A DNA stretch of 64,000 nucleotides, taken from positions 1-64,000 of the forward strand of contig BMSM01000005.1 of the NCBI GenBank assembly GCA_014649155.1, written 5' to 3'. A program made the position numbers and the translations under genes. This document shows positions 52,923 through 60,414 of this stretch, in pieces. Source of the stretch: Streptomyces griseoviridis (GTDB taxonomy: Bacteria; Actinomycetota; Actinomycetes; Streptomycetales; Streptomycetaceae). The notes under the pieces are model-generated. The model was not told the DNA's origin, made no database searches, and saw nothing but the letters and a program-made list of their open reading frames with translations. Every line of letters begins with the position of its first letter. The stretch's first letter is position 1.

Positions 52923-53381
52923 ATGGCGGCGGTGGATCTGGCCACCCATCCCGGGCATCTCGCCCGGCGGCTCCAGCAGGCGCACTGGCTGCTGTGGAAC
53001 ACGATGGTCTCCGAGGAGATCACCTCGCCGCAGTTCGCGGTCCTCAACGCGCTGGTCGCCCAGCCGGGCCTGGACCAGCGCACGGTGGGGGAACGGGTGG
53101 GGCTGGACCGGTCCACCATCGCCGAGGTGATCACCCGGCTGAGCCGGCGCGGGCTGCTCGACAAGGTGCGCGACCCGCAGGACGGCCGCCGCTCCCTGCT
53201 CCGCCCGACGGAGGAGGGGACGCGCGTCCACCGCAAGCTCACCGTGCGCACGGCCCGGATGAACCAGGTGTTCCTGGCCCCGCTCTCGGCCGAGGAGCAG
53301 GGCCTCTTCTTCGACCTCGTCCAACGGGTCGCGGACGCGGCCGAGGGGCTGCGCAACCCGGCCGAGCCGGCGGCGCGCTGA
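52923..53381 (+). CDS. pcaV: MarR-family regulator of the pca operon (PcaV-like)
   Basis: The 152-residue winged-helix protein includes ITSPQFAVLNALVAQPGLDQ, RTVGERVGLDRSTIAEVITR and the wing RDPQDGRRSLLRPTEEG. PcaV of S. coelicolor is a protocatechuate-responsive MarR repressor divergent from the pca genes, and this gene has the same position and sequence character. ATG 52923 follows GGGAG; an in-frame ATG at 52908 is possible. Its 3' end is 6 bp from the convergent DUF3048 gene. Confidence 0.87.
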   Translation: MAAVDLATHPGHLARRLQQAHWLLWNTMVSEEITSPQFAVLNALVAQPGLDQRTVGERVGLDRSTIAEVITRLSRRGLLDKVRDPQDGRRSLLRPTEEGTRVHRKLTVRTARMNQVFLAPLSAEEQGLFFDLVQRVADAAEGLRNPAEPAAR

Positions 53382-53387
53382 AGCCCC

Positions 53388-54425
53388 TCAGCCGGCCTGC
53401 GCGAACACCACCCACACGGGTCCCTCGGCGAACCGCACGGGCGAACCGTCCGCCGCGGTGAACGCCGTACCGTCCGTGGCGGAGCCCCGCTTCCACCCGG
53501 CGGCGTACGCCCGCCCGCCGCGCAGCACCTCCGCCCGGCCGGTGCCCACCGTCTCCACGTACGGCGAGTTGCTGCCCCGGAAGTCCCGGAACCGCGACTC
53601 CCGTACCTTCACGTACTGCACCACCACGGTCGCCGGGGCCGGCCGCCGCCCACCGGGCTCGACCGCCGGGGTTCCGTCCATGCCGACCAGCCAGCGGCCC
53701 CGGGCCCCGGACCAGGTGAAGGTGAAGCGGGCCGCCGGGTACCGGACCGTGCGCGCCTTCTCCGCCCGGCCGCCCGAGGGCGCCGCGCCGTACGTGAAGC
53801 CGGTGGTCAGGGCCGCCGCGCCGGGCGCCGCGTCCAGCAGCCGGCCGGGGCGCAGGTAGAGGTTGTGCGGTGCGCTCCGCCCGCTCTCCCGGACGAAGGC
53901 GCCGGAGGAGCCGTCCGGCTGCTCGGCCCGCAGCGGTGCCGCCTCGATCCTCGGCAGCAGTTTGCGCTGGGCGCCGGAGAAGGCGAGCGTCGGCCGGTCG
54001 AACTGGCGCAGGAGTTCCAGATCCGACTCCCGGGCGCTGCGCACCGGCCCGACCTTCTCGGGCAGCCGCGTCGCGTACAGCGCCATCAGCCGGCTGAGCC
54101 CGCCCTCGACGGGCTCCACGTAGACGACGTCGGCGGCCTCCAGTCCCGTCTGGGGACGGGCCGCCGGCGCGTTGTCGATCTTGACGGCCAGGGGGGAGCC
54201 CGTACGGGCCTGCGGGGTGCCCGTGGTTCCGGGGGAAGGCGTGGTGCCCGTGGTCCCCGTCGTCGCCCCGGTCTCCGAGGCGCCGGACGGGCGGGGCGCG
54301 GGACCCGGGCCGCGCGCGTCGTCCGCTCCCGGCCCCGCCGCGCAGCCCGCCGCCAGCACCGCCGCCGCCGCGGCCGACAGCACCGCCCGTGCCGCACCGC
54401 CCCGCGTCCGCGTCCTTCGTCGCAT
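53388..54425 (-). CDS. DUF3048 (YerB-like) lipoprotein
   Basis: The 345-residue lipoprotein has a signal peptide ending at the lipobox LAAGC, a Thr/Pro/Gly-rich linker (about 30-70), then DUF3048: SPLAVKIDNAPAARPQTGLE, VVYVEPVEGGLSRLMALYAT, VGPVRSARESDLELL, and the C-terminal domain with ESRFRDFRGSNSPYVETVGT. The role of the family is unclear; it is exported and cell-envelope associated. ATG 54425 (MRRRTRTRGG) is preferred over GTG 54434. Confidence 0.88.
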   Translation of the reverse strand: MRRRTRTRGGAARAVLSAAAAAVLAAGCAAGPGADDARGPGPAPRPSGASETGATTGTTGTTPSPGTTGTPQARTGSPLAVKIDNAPAARPQTGLEAADVVYVEPVEGGLSRLMALYATRLPEKVGPVRSARESDLELLRQFDRPTLAFSGAQRKLLPRIEAAPLRAEQPDGSSGAFVRESGRSAPHNLYLRPGRLLDAAPGAAALTTGFTYGAAPSGGRAEKARTVRYPAARFTFTWSGARGRWLVGMDGTPAVEPGGRRPAPATVVVQYVKVRESRFRDFRGSNSPYVETVGTGRAEVLRGGRAYAAGWKRGSATDGTAFTAADGSPVRFAEGPVWVVFAQAG

Positions 54426-54655
54426 CGTGACCACCGGCCACCCTCTCTATGTCACCGATTGTGCACCTCTTGGCGCCTTAAGTGCCATACCCGACTTTTT
54501 CTGACAATGCGCGGTTAATAGGCTGATCGGCCCAGCTCGGTGCGCAGCCTGGCAGCGGGTCCGGTGACCGGTCCGGCGGTTCGGGAGAGGGGCGCCGGGT
54601 ACCCGGGCGCAACCGTACGAGCGACGCAACCGGGTGACGGAGGGAGCGCGGGACG

Positions 54656-55846
54656 ATGAAGGCAGTGACCTGGCAGGGCAAGCGGGACGTCCGGGTCGAG
54701 GAGGTGCCGGACCCGAAGATCCAGGAACCCACGGACGCGGTCATCCGCGTCACCTCCAGCGGACTGTGCGGCTCCGACCTGCACCTGTACGAAGTGCTCA
54801 CCCCGTTCATGACCCCGGGCGACATCCTCGGGCACGAACCGATGGGCATCGTCGAGGAGGTCGGCCCCGAGGTGCCGGACCTCAGGCCGGGGGACCGGGT
54901 CGTCGTCCCCTTCCAGATCGCCTGCGGCCACTGCTACATGTGCGGCTCCGGGCTCCAGACGCAGTGCGAGACCACCCAGGTCACCGGCGAGGGCATGGGC
55001 GCCGCCCTGTTCGGCTACACCCGGCTCTACGGCGCCGTACCCGGCGGCCAGGCCGAGTACCTGAGGGTCCCGCAGGCCCACTACGGCCCGATCAAGGTGC
55101 CCGAGGGCCCGCCCGACGACCGCTTCGTCTACCTCTCCGACGTCCTGCCCACCGCCTGGCAGGCCGTCGCCTACGCCGGTGTCCCGCAGGGCGGTACGGT
55201 CGCCGTGCTCGGCCTCGGCCCGATCGGGGACATGGCCTGCCGGGTCGCACAGGTCAAGGGCGCCGGCCGGGTGTTCGGCATCGACCTCGTCCCCGAGCGG
55301 CTGCGCCGGGCGCGCGAGCGGGGCGTGGAGACGTACGACCTGCGCTCCTTCGACAGCGAGAAGGAACTCGTCGCCGCCCTCCAGGACGAGACGGACGGGC
55401 GCGGCCCGGACGCGGTCATCGACGCGGTCGGCACCGAGGCCCACGGCAGCGCGATCGCCAAGCTGGTGCAGCAGGGCGCCGCGATCATGCCCCGCAAACT
55501 GAGCGGCCCCATGGCGGAACGCTTCAGCGTCGACCGCCTCGCCGCCCTCTACACCGCCATCGACCTCGTCCGCCGCGGCGGCACCCTCTCCCTCGTCGGC
55601 GTCTACGGCGGCATGGCCGACCCGATGCCGATGCTCACCCTGTTCGACAAGCAGATCCAGATGCGGATGGGCCAGGCCAACGTACGGCGCTGGAGCGACG
55701 ACATCCTCACCTACCTCACCGACGAGGACCCCCTCGGCGTGCAGGACTTCGCCACCCACCACGTGCCGCTGACCGACGCCCCGCACGCCTACGAGATGTT
55801 CCAGAAGAAGCAGGACGGCGCGGTGAAGGTACTGATGCGGCCCTAG
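54656..55846 (+). CDS. Zinc-dependent alcohol/formaldehyde dehydrogenase family protein
   Basis: NAD(P)-linked medium-chain dehydrogenase of 396 residues. It has the catalytic zinc site (GLCGSDLHLYE and GHEPMGIVEEVG), the four structural-zinc cysteines in ACGHCYMCGSGLQTQC, and the Rossmann GLGPIGDMACRVAQV. The sequence resembles glutathione-independent formaldehyde dehydrogenases, which is of interest because vanillate demethylation releases formaldehyde; substrate is nevertheless unproven. ATG 54656 follows GGAGGGAGCGCGGGACG. Its stop codon overlaps the second inverted-repeat element by 2 bp. Confidence 0.9.
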   Translation: MKAVTWQGKRDVRVEEVPDPKIQEPTDAVIRVTSSGLCGSDLHLYEVLTPFMTPGDILGHEPMGIVEEVGPEVPDLRPGDRVVVPFQIACGHCYMCGSGLQTQCETTQVTGEGMGAALFGYTRLYGAVPGGQAEYLRVPQAHYGPIKVPEGPPDDRFVYLSDVLPTAWQAVAYAGVPQGGTVAVLGLGPIGDMACRVAQVKGAGRVFGIDLVPERLRRARERGVETYDLRSFDSEKELVAALQDETDGRGPDAVIDAVGTEAHGSAIAKLVQQGAAIMPRKLSGPMAERFSVDRLAALYTAIDLVRRGGTLSLVGVYGGMADPMPMLTLFDKQIQMRMGQANVRRWSDDILTYLTDEDPLGVQDFATHHVPLTDAPHAYEMFQKKQDGAVKVLMRP

Positions 55847-56032
55847 GGTCCGTCCGTTCGGATCACGCCGCGGACGCGGGGCCTGGTGCGCGCACCTGCC
55901 GCGTTGTCGTCACTCGCCGACGCTCCGCGTCGGCTCCCTCCTCCGCCTTGCGTCCGCACGTACCAGGCCCCGCTCACCGGCGCGAGGAAGACGCAGCCGA
56001 TTCCCCGCGACCTGATGCGAACGACAGGCCCT
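55845..56032. mobile_element. 188-bp MITE-like element, copy B
   Basis: Same orientation and nearly the same sequence as copy A at 41453-41639. The right inverted repeat (TGATGCGAACGACAGGCCCT, 56013-56032) has one change from copy A. The left (AGGGTCCGTCCGTTCGGATCA minus its last base, from 55845) is further diverged, so the terminal repeats are imperfect here. No coding capacity. Lies between the convergent dehydrogenase and DNA ligase genes. Confidence 0.8.
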
Positions 56033-56034
56033 GG

Positions 56035-57123
56035 TCACGGGGCGGCCGTGTCCGGGTCCGGCGGGGCCAGGATCTCCGCCAGGTCGAAGCGGACCGGTTC
56101 CTCCAGCTGGGCGAAGGTGCAGCTGTCCGGGGTGCGGTCCGGGCGCCAGCGGCGGAAGCGGGCGGTGTGCCGGAACCGCGCCCCGTTCTCCATGTGGTCG
56201 TACGCCACCTCCGCCACCCGCTCGGGGCGCACCGGCACCCAGGACAGGTCCTTCTTGCCCGACCAGCGGCTCGGGGCGCCCGGCAGCCGGGCCGTCCCGT
56301 GGGCGGCCTCGTCAGCCCAGGCCGCCCACGGGTGCCCGGAGACGTCGTCGAGGCGCAGCGGCTCCAGTTCCCCGACCAGCTCCGCCCGCCGCCTCATCGT
56401 GAAGGCCGCGCACACGCCGACATGCTGGAGGGTGCCCCGGCCGTCGTACAGGCCCAGCAGCAGCGAGCCGACCACGGGGCCGCTCTTGTGGAAGCGGTAC
56501 CCGGCCACCACCACGTCGGCCGTCCGCTCGTGCTTCACCTTGAACATGGCCCGCTCGTCCGGCCGGTAGCGCAGGTCGAGCGGCTTGGCCACCACCCCGT
56601 CCAGGCCCGCCCCCTCGTACTGCTCGAACCACCGACGCGCCACCCCGATGTCCGTGGTCGCCGGCGCCACGTGCACCGGCGCGGCGACCCCGGCCAGTGC
56701 CCGCAGCAGCAGCGCCCGGCGGTCGCTCAGCCCCACGTCCAGCAGGGACTCCCCGTCCAGCGCGAGCAGGTCGAAGGCGACGAAGGAGGCCGGCGTCCGC
56801 TCGGCCAGCGTCCGCACCCGGGAGTCCGCCGGGTGGATGCGCTCGGTCAGCGCGTCGAAGTCCAGCCGCCCCTGACGTGCGATGACGATCTCCCCGTCCA
56901 CCACGCACCGCTCGGGCAGCCGCTCCCGCACCGCCGTCACCAGCTCCGGGAAGTACCTGGTCAGCGGCTTGCCCGTGCGGCTGCCGAACTCGACCTCGGC
57001 GCCGTCCCGGAAGACGATCGCCCGGAACCCGTCCCACTTCGCCTCGTACTGCATCCCCGGCGGGATCGCCGCCACGGACTTGGCGAGCATCGGCTTCACG
57101 GGCGGCATCACGGGAAGATCCAT
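56035..57123 (-). CDS. ATP-dependent DNA ligase (LigC-type)
   Basis: Seals DNA ends using ATP. The 362-residue protein has the adenylation motif EAKWDGFRA (nucleophile K29), motif III-like FVAFDLLAL, motif IV-V LDGVVAKPLDLRYRPDERAM and MFKVKHERTADVVVAGYRFH, and an OB-fold (from about 210). This is the small two-domain ligase associated with non-homologous end joining or excision repair in actinobacteria, without nuclease or polymerase domains. ATG 57123 lacks a good ribosome site and may be leaderless. Divergent from the primase-polymerase gene. Confidence 0.93.
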   Translation of the reverse strand: MDLPVMPPVKPMLAKSVAAIPPGMQYEAKWDGFRAIVFRDGAEVEFGSRTGKPLTRYFPELVTAVRERLPERCVVDGEIVIARQGRLDFDALTERIHPADSRVRTLAERTPASFVAFDLLALDGESLLDVGLSDRRALLLRALAGVAAPVHVAPATTDIGVARRWFEQYEGAGLDGVVAKPLDLRYRPDERAMFKVKHERTADVVVAGYRFHKSGPVVGSLLLGLYDGRGTLQHVGVCAAFTMRRRAELVGELEPLRLDDVSGHPWAAWADEAAHGTARLPGAPSRWSGKKDLSWVPVRPERVAEVAYDHMENGARFRHTARFRRWRPDRTPDSCTFAQLEEPVRFDLAEILAPPDPDTAAP

Positions 57124-57197
57124 GGCCCGATTCTGGCCGGTTCCGCCGACTACCGCCTGATATGCGAGCCGGGCGTCAGGGGCCTACCGTGGCTCGC
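57124..57197. promoter_or_regulatory. 74-bp divergent promoter, probably leaderless in both directions
   Basis: On the plus strand TACCGT (57185-57190) ends 7 nt before the ATG at 57198. On the minus strand CAGAAT lies about the same distance before the ligase ATG. Neither start has a Shine-Dalgarno. Both would give leaderless mRNA starting at or near the ATG. Confidence 0.5.
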
Positions 57198-58226
57198 ATG
57201 GGCGAAGCGGTGGAACTGGAGACGGGCGGCCGGACCGTACGGCTGACCAGCCCGGACAAGGTCTTCTTCCCGGAGCGCGGCTACACCAAGCTCGACCTGG
57301 CCCGCTACTACCAGGCCGTCGCCCCCGGCATCCTGCGCGCGCTGCGCGAGCGGCCCACCACCCTGGAGCGCTACCCGGACGGCGTCGGCGGCGAGTGGTT
57401 CTACCAGAAACGCGCCCCCAAGGGCATGCCCGGCTGGATCCCCACCGCGCACATCTCCTTCCCCAGCGGACGCAGCGCCGACGAGATGTGCCCCACCGAG
57501 GAGGCCGCCGTGGTGTGGGCGGCCCAGTACGGCACGCTCACCTTCCACCCCTGGCCGGTCCGCCGCGCCGACGTCGACCACCCCGACGAACTCCGCATCG
57601 ACCTCGACCCGCAGCCGGGCACCGACTACGACGACGCCGTCCGCGCCGCCCACGAACTGCGCGCCGTGCTCGATGAGTTCGGCGGGCTGCGCGGCTGGCC
57701 CAAGACCTCCGGCGGCCGGGGCCTGCACGTCTTCGTGCCGATCGAGCCGCGGTGGACGTTCACCCAGGTGCGCCGGGCCGCCATCGCCGCCGGACGCGAG
57801 CTGGAGCGGCGGATGCCGGACCGGGTCACCACCAAGTGGTGGAAGGAGGAACGCGGCGAGCGCATCTTCGTCGACTACAACCAGACCGCCCGGGACCGCA
57901 CCATCGCCTCCGCCTACTCGGTGCGCCCCCGCCCGCACGCCCCCGTCTCCGCGCCCCTGCGCTGGGAGGAGGTCGGACCCGCCCACCCGGCCGACTTCGA
58001 CCTGGTGACCATGCCGGCCCGGTTCGCCGAACTCGGCGACGTGCACGCCGGCATGGACGACCACGCCCACTCCCTCGACGCCCTGCTGGAACTGGCCGCC
58101 AAGGACGAACGCGACCACGGGCTGGGCGATCTGCCGTACCCGCCTGAGTACCCCAAGATGCCGGGGGAGCCCAGCCGGGTACAGCCGAGCCGCGCGAAGA
58201 AGCCCGCCCGGCCTACAGATCCATGA
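57198..58226 (+). CDS. LigD-type primase-polymerase domain protein
   Basis: Stand-alone NHEJ polymerase of the archaeo-eukaryotic primase superfamily that fills or adds nucleotides at DNA breaks. The 342-residue protein shows the two metal-binding aspartates in ELRIDLDPQPG (D135, D137), RYPDGVGGEWFYQKRAPKG, TSGGRGLHVFVPI and VFVDYNQTARDRTIASAYSV-like motifs. It works with the ligase divergently encoded, forming a split LigD; Ku is not in the window. ATG 57198 without Shine-Dalgarno. Its 3' end overlaps the convergent gene by 14 bp. Confidence 0.93.
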   Translation: MGEAVELETGGRTVRLTSPDKVFFPERGYTKLDLARYYQAVAPGILRALRERPTTLERYPDGVGGEWFYQKRAPKGMPGWIPTAHISFPSGRSADEMCPTEEAAVVWAAQYGTLTFHPWPVRRADVDHPDELRIDLDPQPGTDYDDAVRAAHELRAVLDEFGGLRGWPKTSGGRGLHVFVPIEPRWTFTQVRRAAIAAGRELERRMPDRVTTKWWKEERGERIFVDYNQTARDRTIASAYSVRPRPHAPVSAPLRWEEVGPAHPADFDLVTMPARFAELGDVHAGMDDHAHSLDALLELAAKDERDHGLGDLPYPPEYPKMPGEPSRVQPSRAKKPARPTDP

Positions 58227-60414
58227 TCCGCACGTCCCGGTACGACACCACGTCCGTCGTGCCGTGGACCTGGAGCCCGATGTACCCGGCCGCGTACCGC
58301 CGGCCGTCCGTGCCCGGGTCGTCCGCGCGCGGCGGGGAGAACTCCTGCCCGCCGGTGTTGTCGAACTCGTTGATGAGCACGCCGTTGCGGTAGACCGAGT
58401 AGTGCTGGTCGACCACCCGGATCTCGTAGTCGTTCCAGGTGCCCTTCTGGGTCACCCCGGCCCCGGCGAGCCCGACCCGGTCGAAGCCGTACACCGACCC
58501 GGTCTTGTACAGGTCCCCGGCGGGGCCGTCGAACTCCTGGATCTCATGGCCGTACTTGACGGCGACCCACTCCGGGCGCGGCTCCTCCGGGTGGCCGTGC
58601 ACCCAGGGGAAGCGTACGAGGACACCGGAGTTGGCGTTGCCGGTGCCCGGGGCGTCGTCCCGCCACTGGAGCTTCAGCGAGAAGTCGCCGTAGGCGCGCT
58701 CCGGGAACCACAGCATGCCCATGCCGGGGGTGGTGGTCCCGGAGGTGATCGACCCGTCCCCGTTCGCCGTGAACGACCCGCCGCCGACCTGCTCCCACCG
58801 GGCCAGCGATCCGGCCGTGCCGTCCATGATCGTGCGGTAGCCCTCCGTCCGACCGGGCGTGCCGATGCCGGATTCGCGGGCGGCGGCGCGGACGGCCTCC
58901 AGCTCCCGCCGGTCGATGACGCCCTCGGTCCGCAGCCGGGCCGTCACCTCGCGCACGTGCTTCAGGAACAGGGCGTGCGAGGTCCACTCCCGCTCGTCCT
59001 CGATCAGTTCGTTGATCCGGCACCGGTTGTCCGTCACCCGGTTGGGGACGCCGGTGTCCACGGTGCCGACGATCACCGTGAGCCGTTCGTCGTACTCCGG
59101 GCAGGGCGGCGCCGGGACCCCGCCGCCCGCGACGACGGTGAAGCCCACGCTCAGCGCGGCGGAGACGTTGCCCGCCCGGTCGCTCGCCCGGTAGGCCACC
59201 GTGTGGCTGCCGGCCCGGTCGACGAGCACGGGCGCGGCGTAGGCCAGGTACGGGCCGCCGTCGAGCGCGTACTCGATGCCCGCGACGCCCGAGCCGCCCG
59301 CGTCGGTGGCGCTGACGGTCACCTTCGCGCCGCCGACGTACGCCCCGTTGGCGTTGCGCGCGCCCTCGACGGTCGCGCCGGTCACCGGCGCGGTGGTGTC
59401 CCGGGGCGGGGCGGCGGCCACCGTGAACGCCACCGACTTCTCCGGCGCGACGTTGCCCGCCTTGTCGGTGGCACGGTAGCGGACGGTGTGGGTGCCCACC
59501 TGATGGACCATCACCGGCTGGGTGTACGGCTGCCAGACGCCGTCCCCGACCGCGTACTCCACGCCGTTCACACCGGAACCGGTGTCGGAGGCGGAGACGG
59601 TGACGGTCGCCATGTCGAGGTACGCCCCGTCCGCGTTCCGCTCCCCGTCGACGGTCGCCGAGGTCTCGGGCGGGTCGGTGTCGTCGGTCGGCGCGGGCGC
59701 CACCGTGAACGCCACGCTCTTCTCGGCGGCGGCGTTGCCCGCCTTGTCGAAGGCGCGGTAGCGGACCGTGTGGTCACCGACCTCGTCGATCACGACCGGC
59801 GTGGTGTACGGCTGCCAGGCGCCGTCGGTGCCGAGCGCGTACTCGACCCGGTCGACGCCCGAACCGCCGGTGTCGGTCGCGGTGACCGACACGCTGGCCG
59901 AACCGACGTACTGTCCCTGCCCGTTCCGGGTGCCCGCCACCTCGGCCGCGGTCTCGGGGGCCGTGGTGTCGTCCCCGCCGTCGCCCTCGGTGACCACCAG
60001 GACGCCCTTCATCTCCCCGTGGCCCGGGATGGTGCAGTGGTACAGGTAGCGGCCGGGGGAGAGGGTGACCTCGGCGGTGTGCCGCCCGCCCTGCGCGTCG
60101 AAGGGGTTGGCCAGGACGTTGAGCTGCACATCGCTGTTGTACGCGGGGTCGGCGGTGGTGAACGTCAGCGTGTGGGGCATGCCCGTGGTGTTGCCGGTGG
60201 CCTCGCTGTTCTCGAAGACGATCGTCGCCGGACCGGCCACCGCCGTCCCGGGCGCCGAGGTGTACCGCGTGATGTCGTCGCCGGCGGTCCAGGTGAGGAC
60301 CTGCTGCTCGGCGGCCGGCGCGGCCGGCCCGTCCCCGCCGGCGGCCGCGGCCGGCAGCCCCAGGACCAGGAGCAGACCGGCCAGCAGGGCGGCCCAGGTT
60401 CTCCGTCGTGTCAC
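58213..60414 (-). CDS. Secreted cupredoxin - Ig-like repeats - DUF1080 protein
   Basis: The 733-residue exported protein has a signal peptide (AALLAGLLLVLGLPAAAAGG) and a plastocyanin/azurin-like domain (about 35-145) with copper ligands in RYLYHCTIPGHGEMKG. Three tandem Ig-like repeats follow (each about 90 residues, containing VEYALG/VEYAVG/IEYALD and HTVRYRAFDKAGN-type ends). A C-terminal 3-keto-disaccharide hydrolase (DUF1080) domain (about 545-733, WVAVKYGHEIQEFDGPAGD) closes it. GTG 60414 overlaps the stop of the upstream gene (GTGA). Probably binds or oxidises/hydrolyses sugars at the cell surface with its partner. Confidence 0.85.
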   Translation of the reverse strand: MTRRRTWAALLAGLLLVLGLPAAAAGGDGPAAPAAEQQVLTWTAGDDITRYTSAPGTAVAGPATIVFENSEATGNTTGMPHTLTFTTADPAYNSDVQLNVLANPFDAQGGRHTAEVTLSPGRYLYHCTIPGHGEMKGVLVVTEGDGGDDTTAPETAAEVAGTRNGQGQYVGSASVSVTATDTGGSGVDRVEYALGTDGAWQPYTTPVVIDEVGDHTVRYRAFDKAGNAAAEKSVAFTVAPAPTDDTDPPETSATVDGERNADGAYLDMATVTVSASDTGSGVNGVEYAVGDGVWQPYTQPVMVHQVGTHTVRYRATDKAGNVAPEKSVAFTVAAAPPRDTTAPVTGATVEGARNANGAYVGGAKVTVSATDAGGSGVAGIEYALDGGPYLAYAAPVLVDRAGSHTVAYRASDRAGNVSAALSVGFTVVAGGGVPAPPCPEYDERLTVIVGTVDTGVPNRVTDNRCRINELIEDEREWTSHALFLKHVREVTARLRTEGVIDRRELEAVRAAARESGIGTPGRTEGYRTIMDGTAGSLARWEQVGGGSFTANGDGSITSGTTTPGMGMLWFPERAYGDFSLKLQWRDDAPGTGNANSGVLVRFPWVHGHPEEPRPEWVAVKYGHEIQEFDGPAGDLYKTGSVYGFDRVGLAGAGVTQKGTWNDYEIRVVDQHYSVYRNGVLINEFDNTGGQEFSPPRADDPGTDGRRYAAGYIGLQVHGTTDVVSYRDVRIMDL

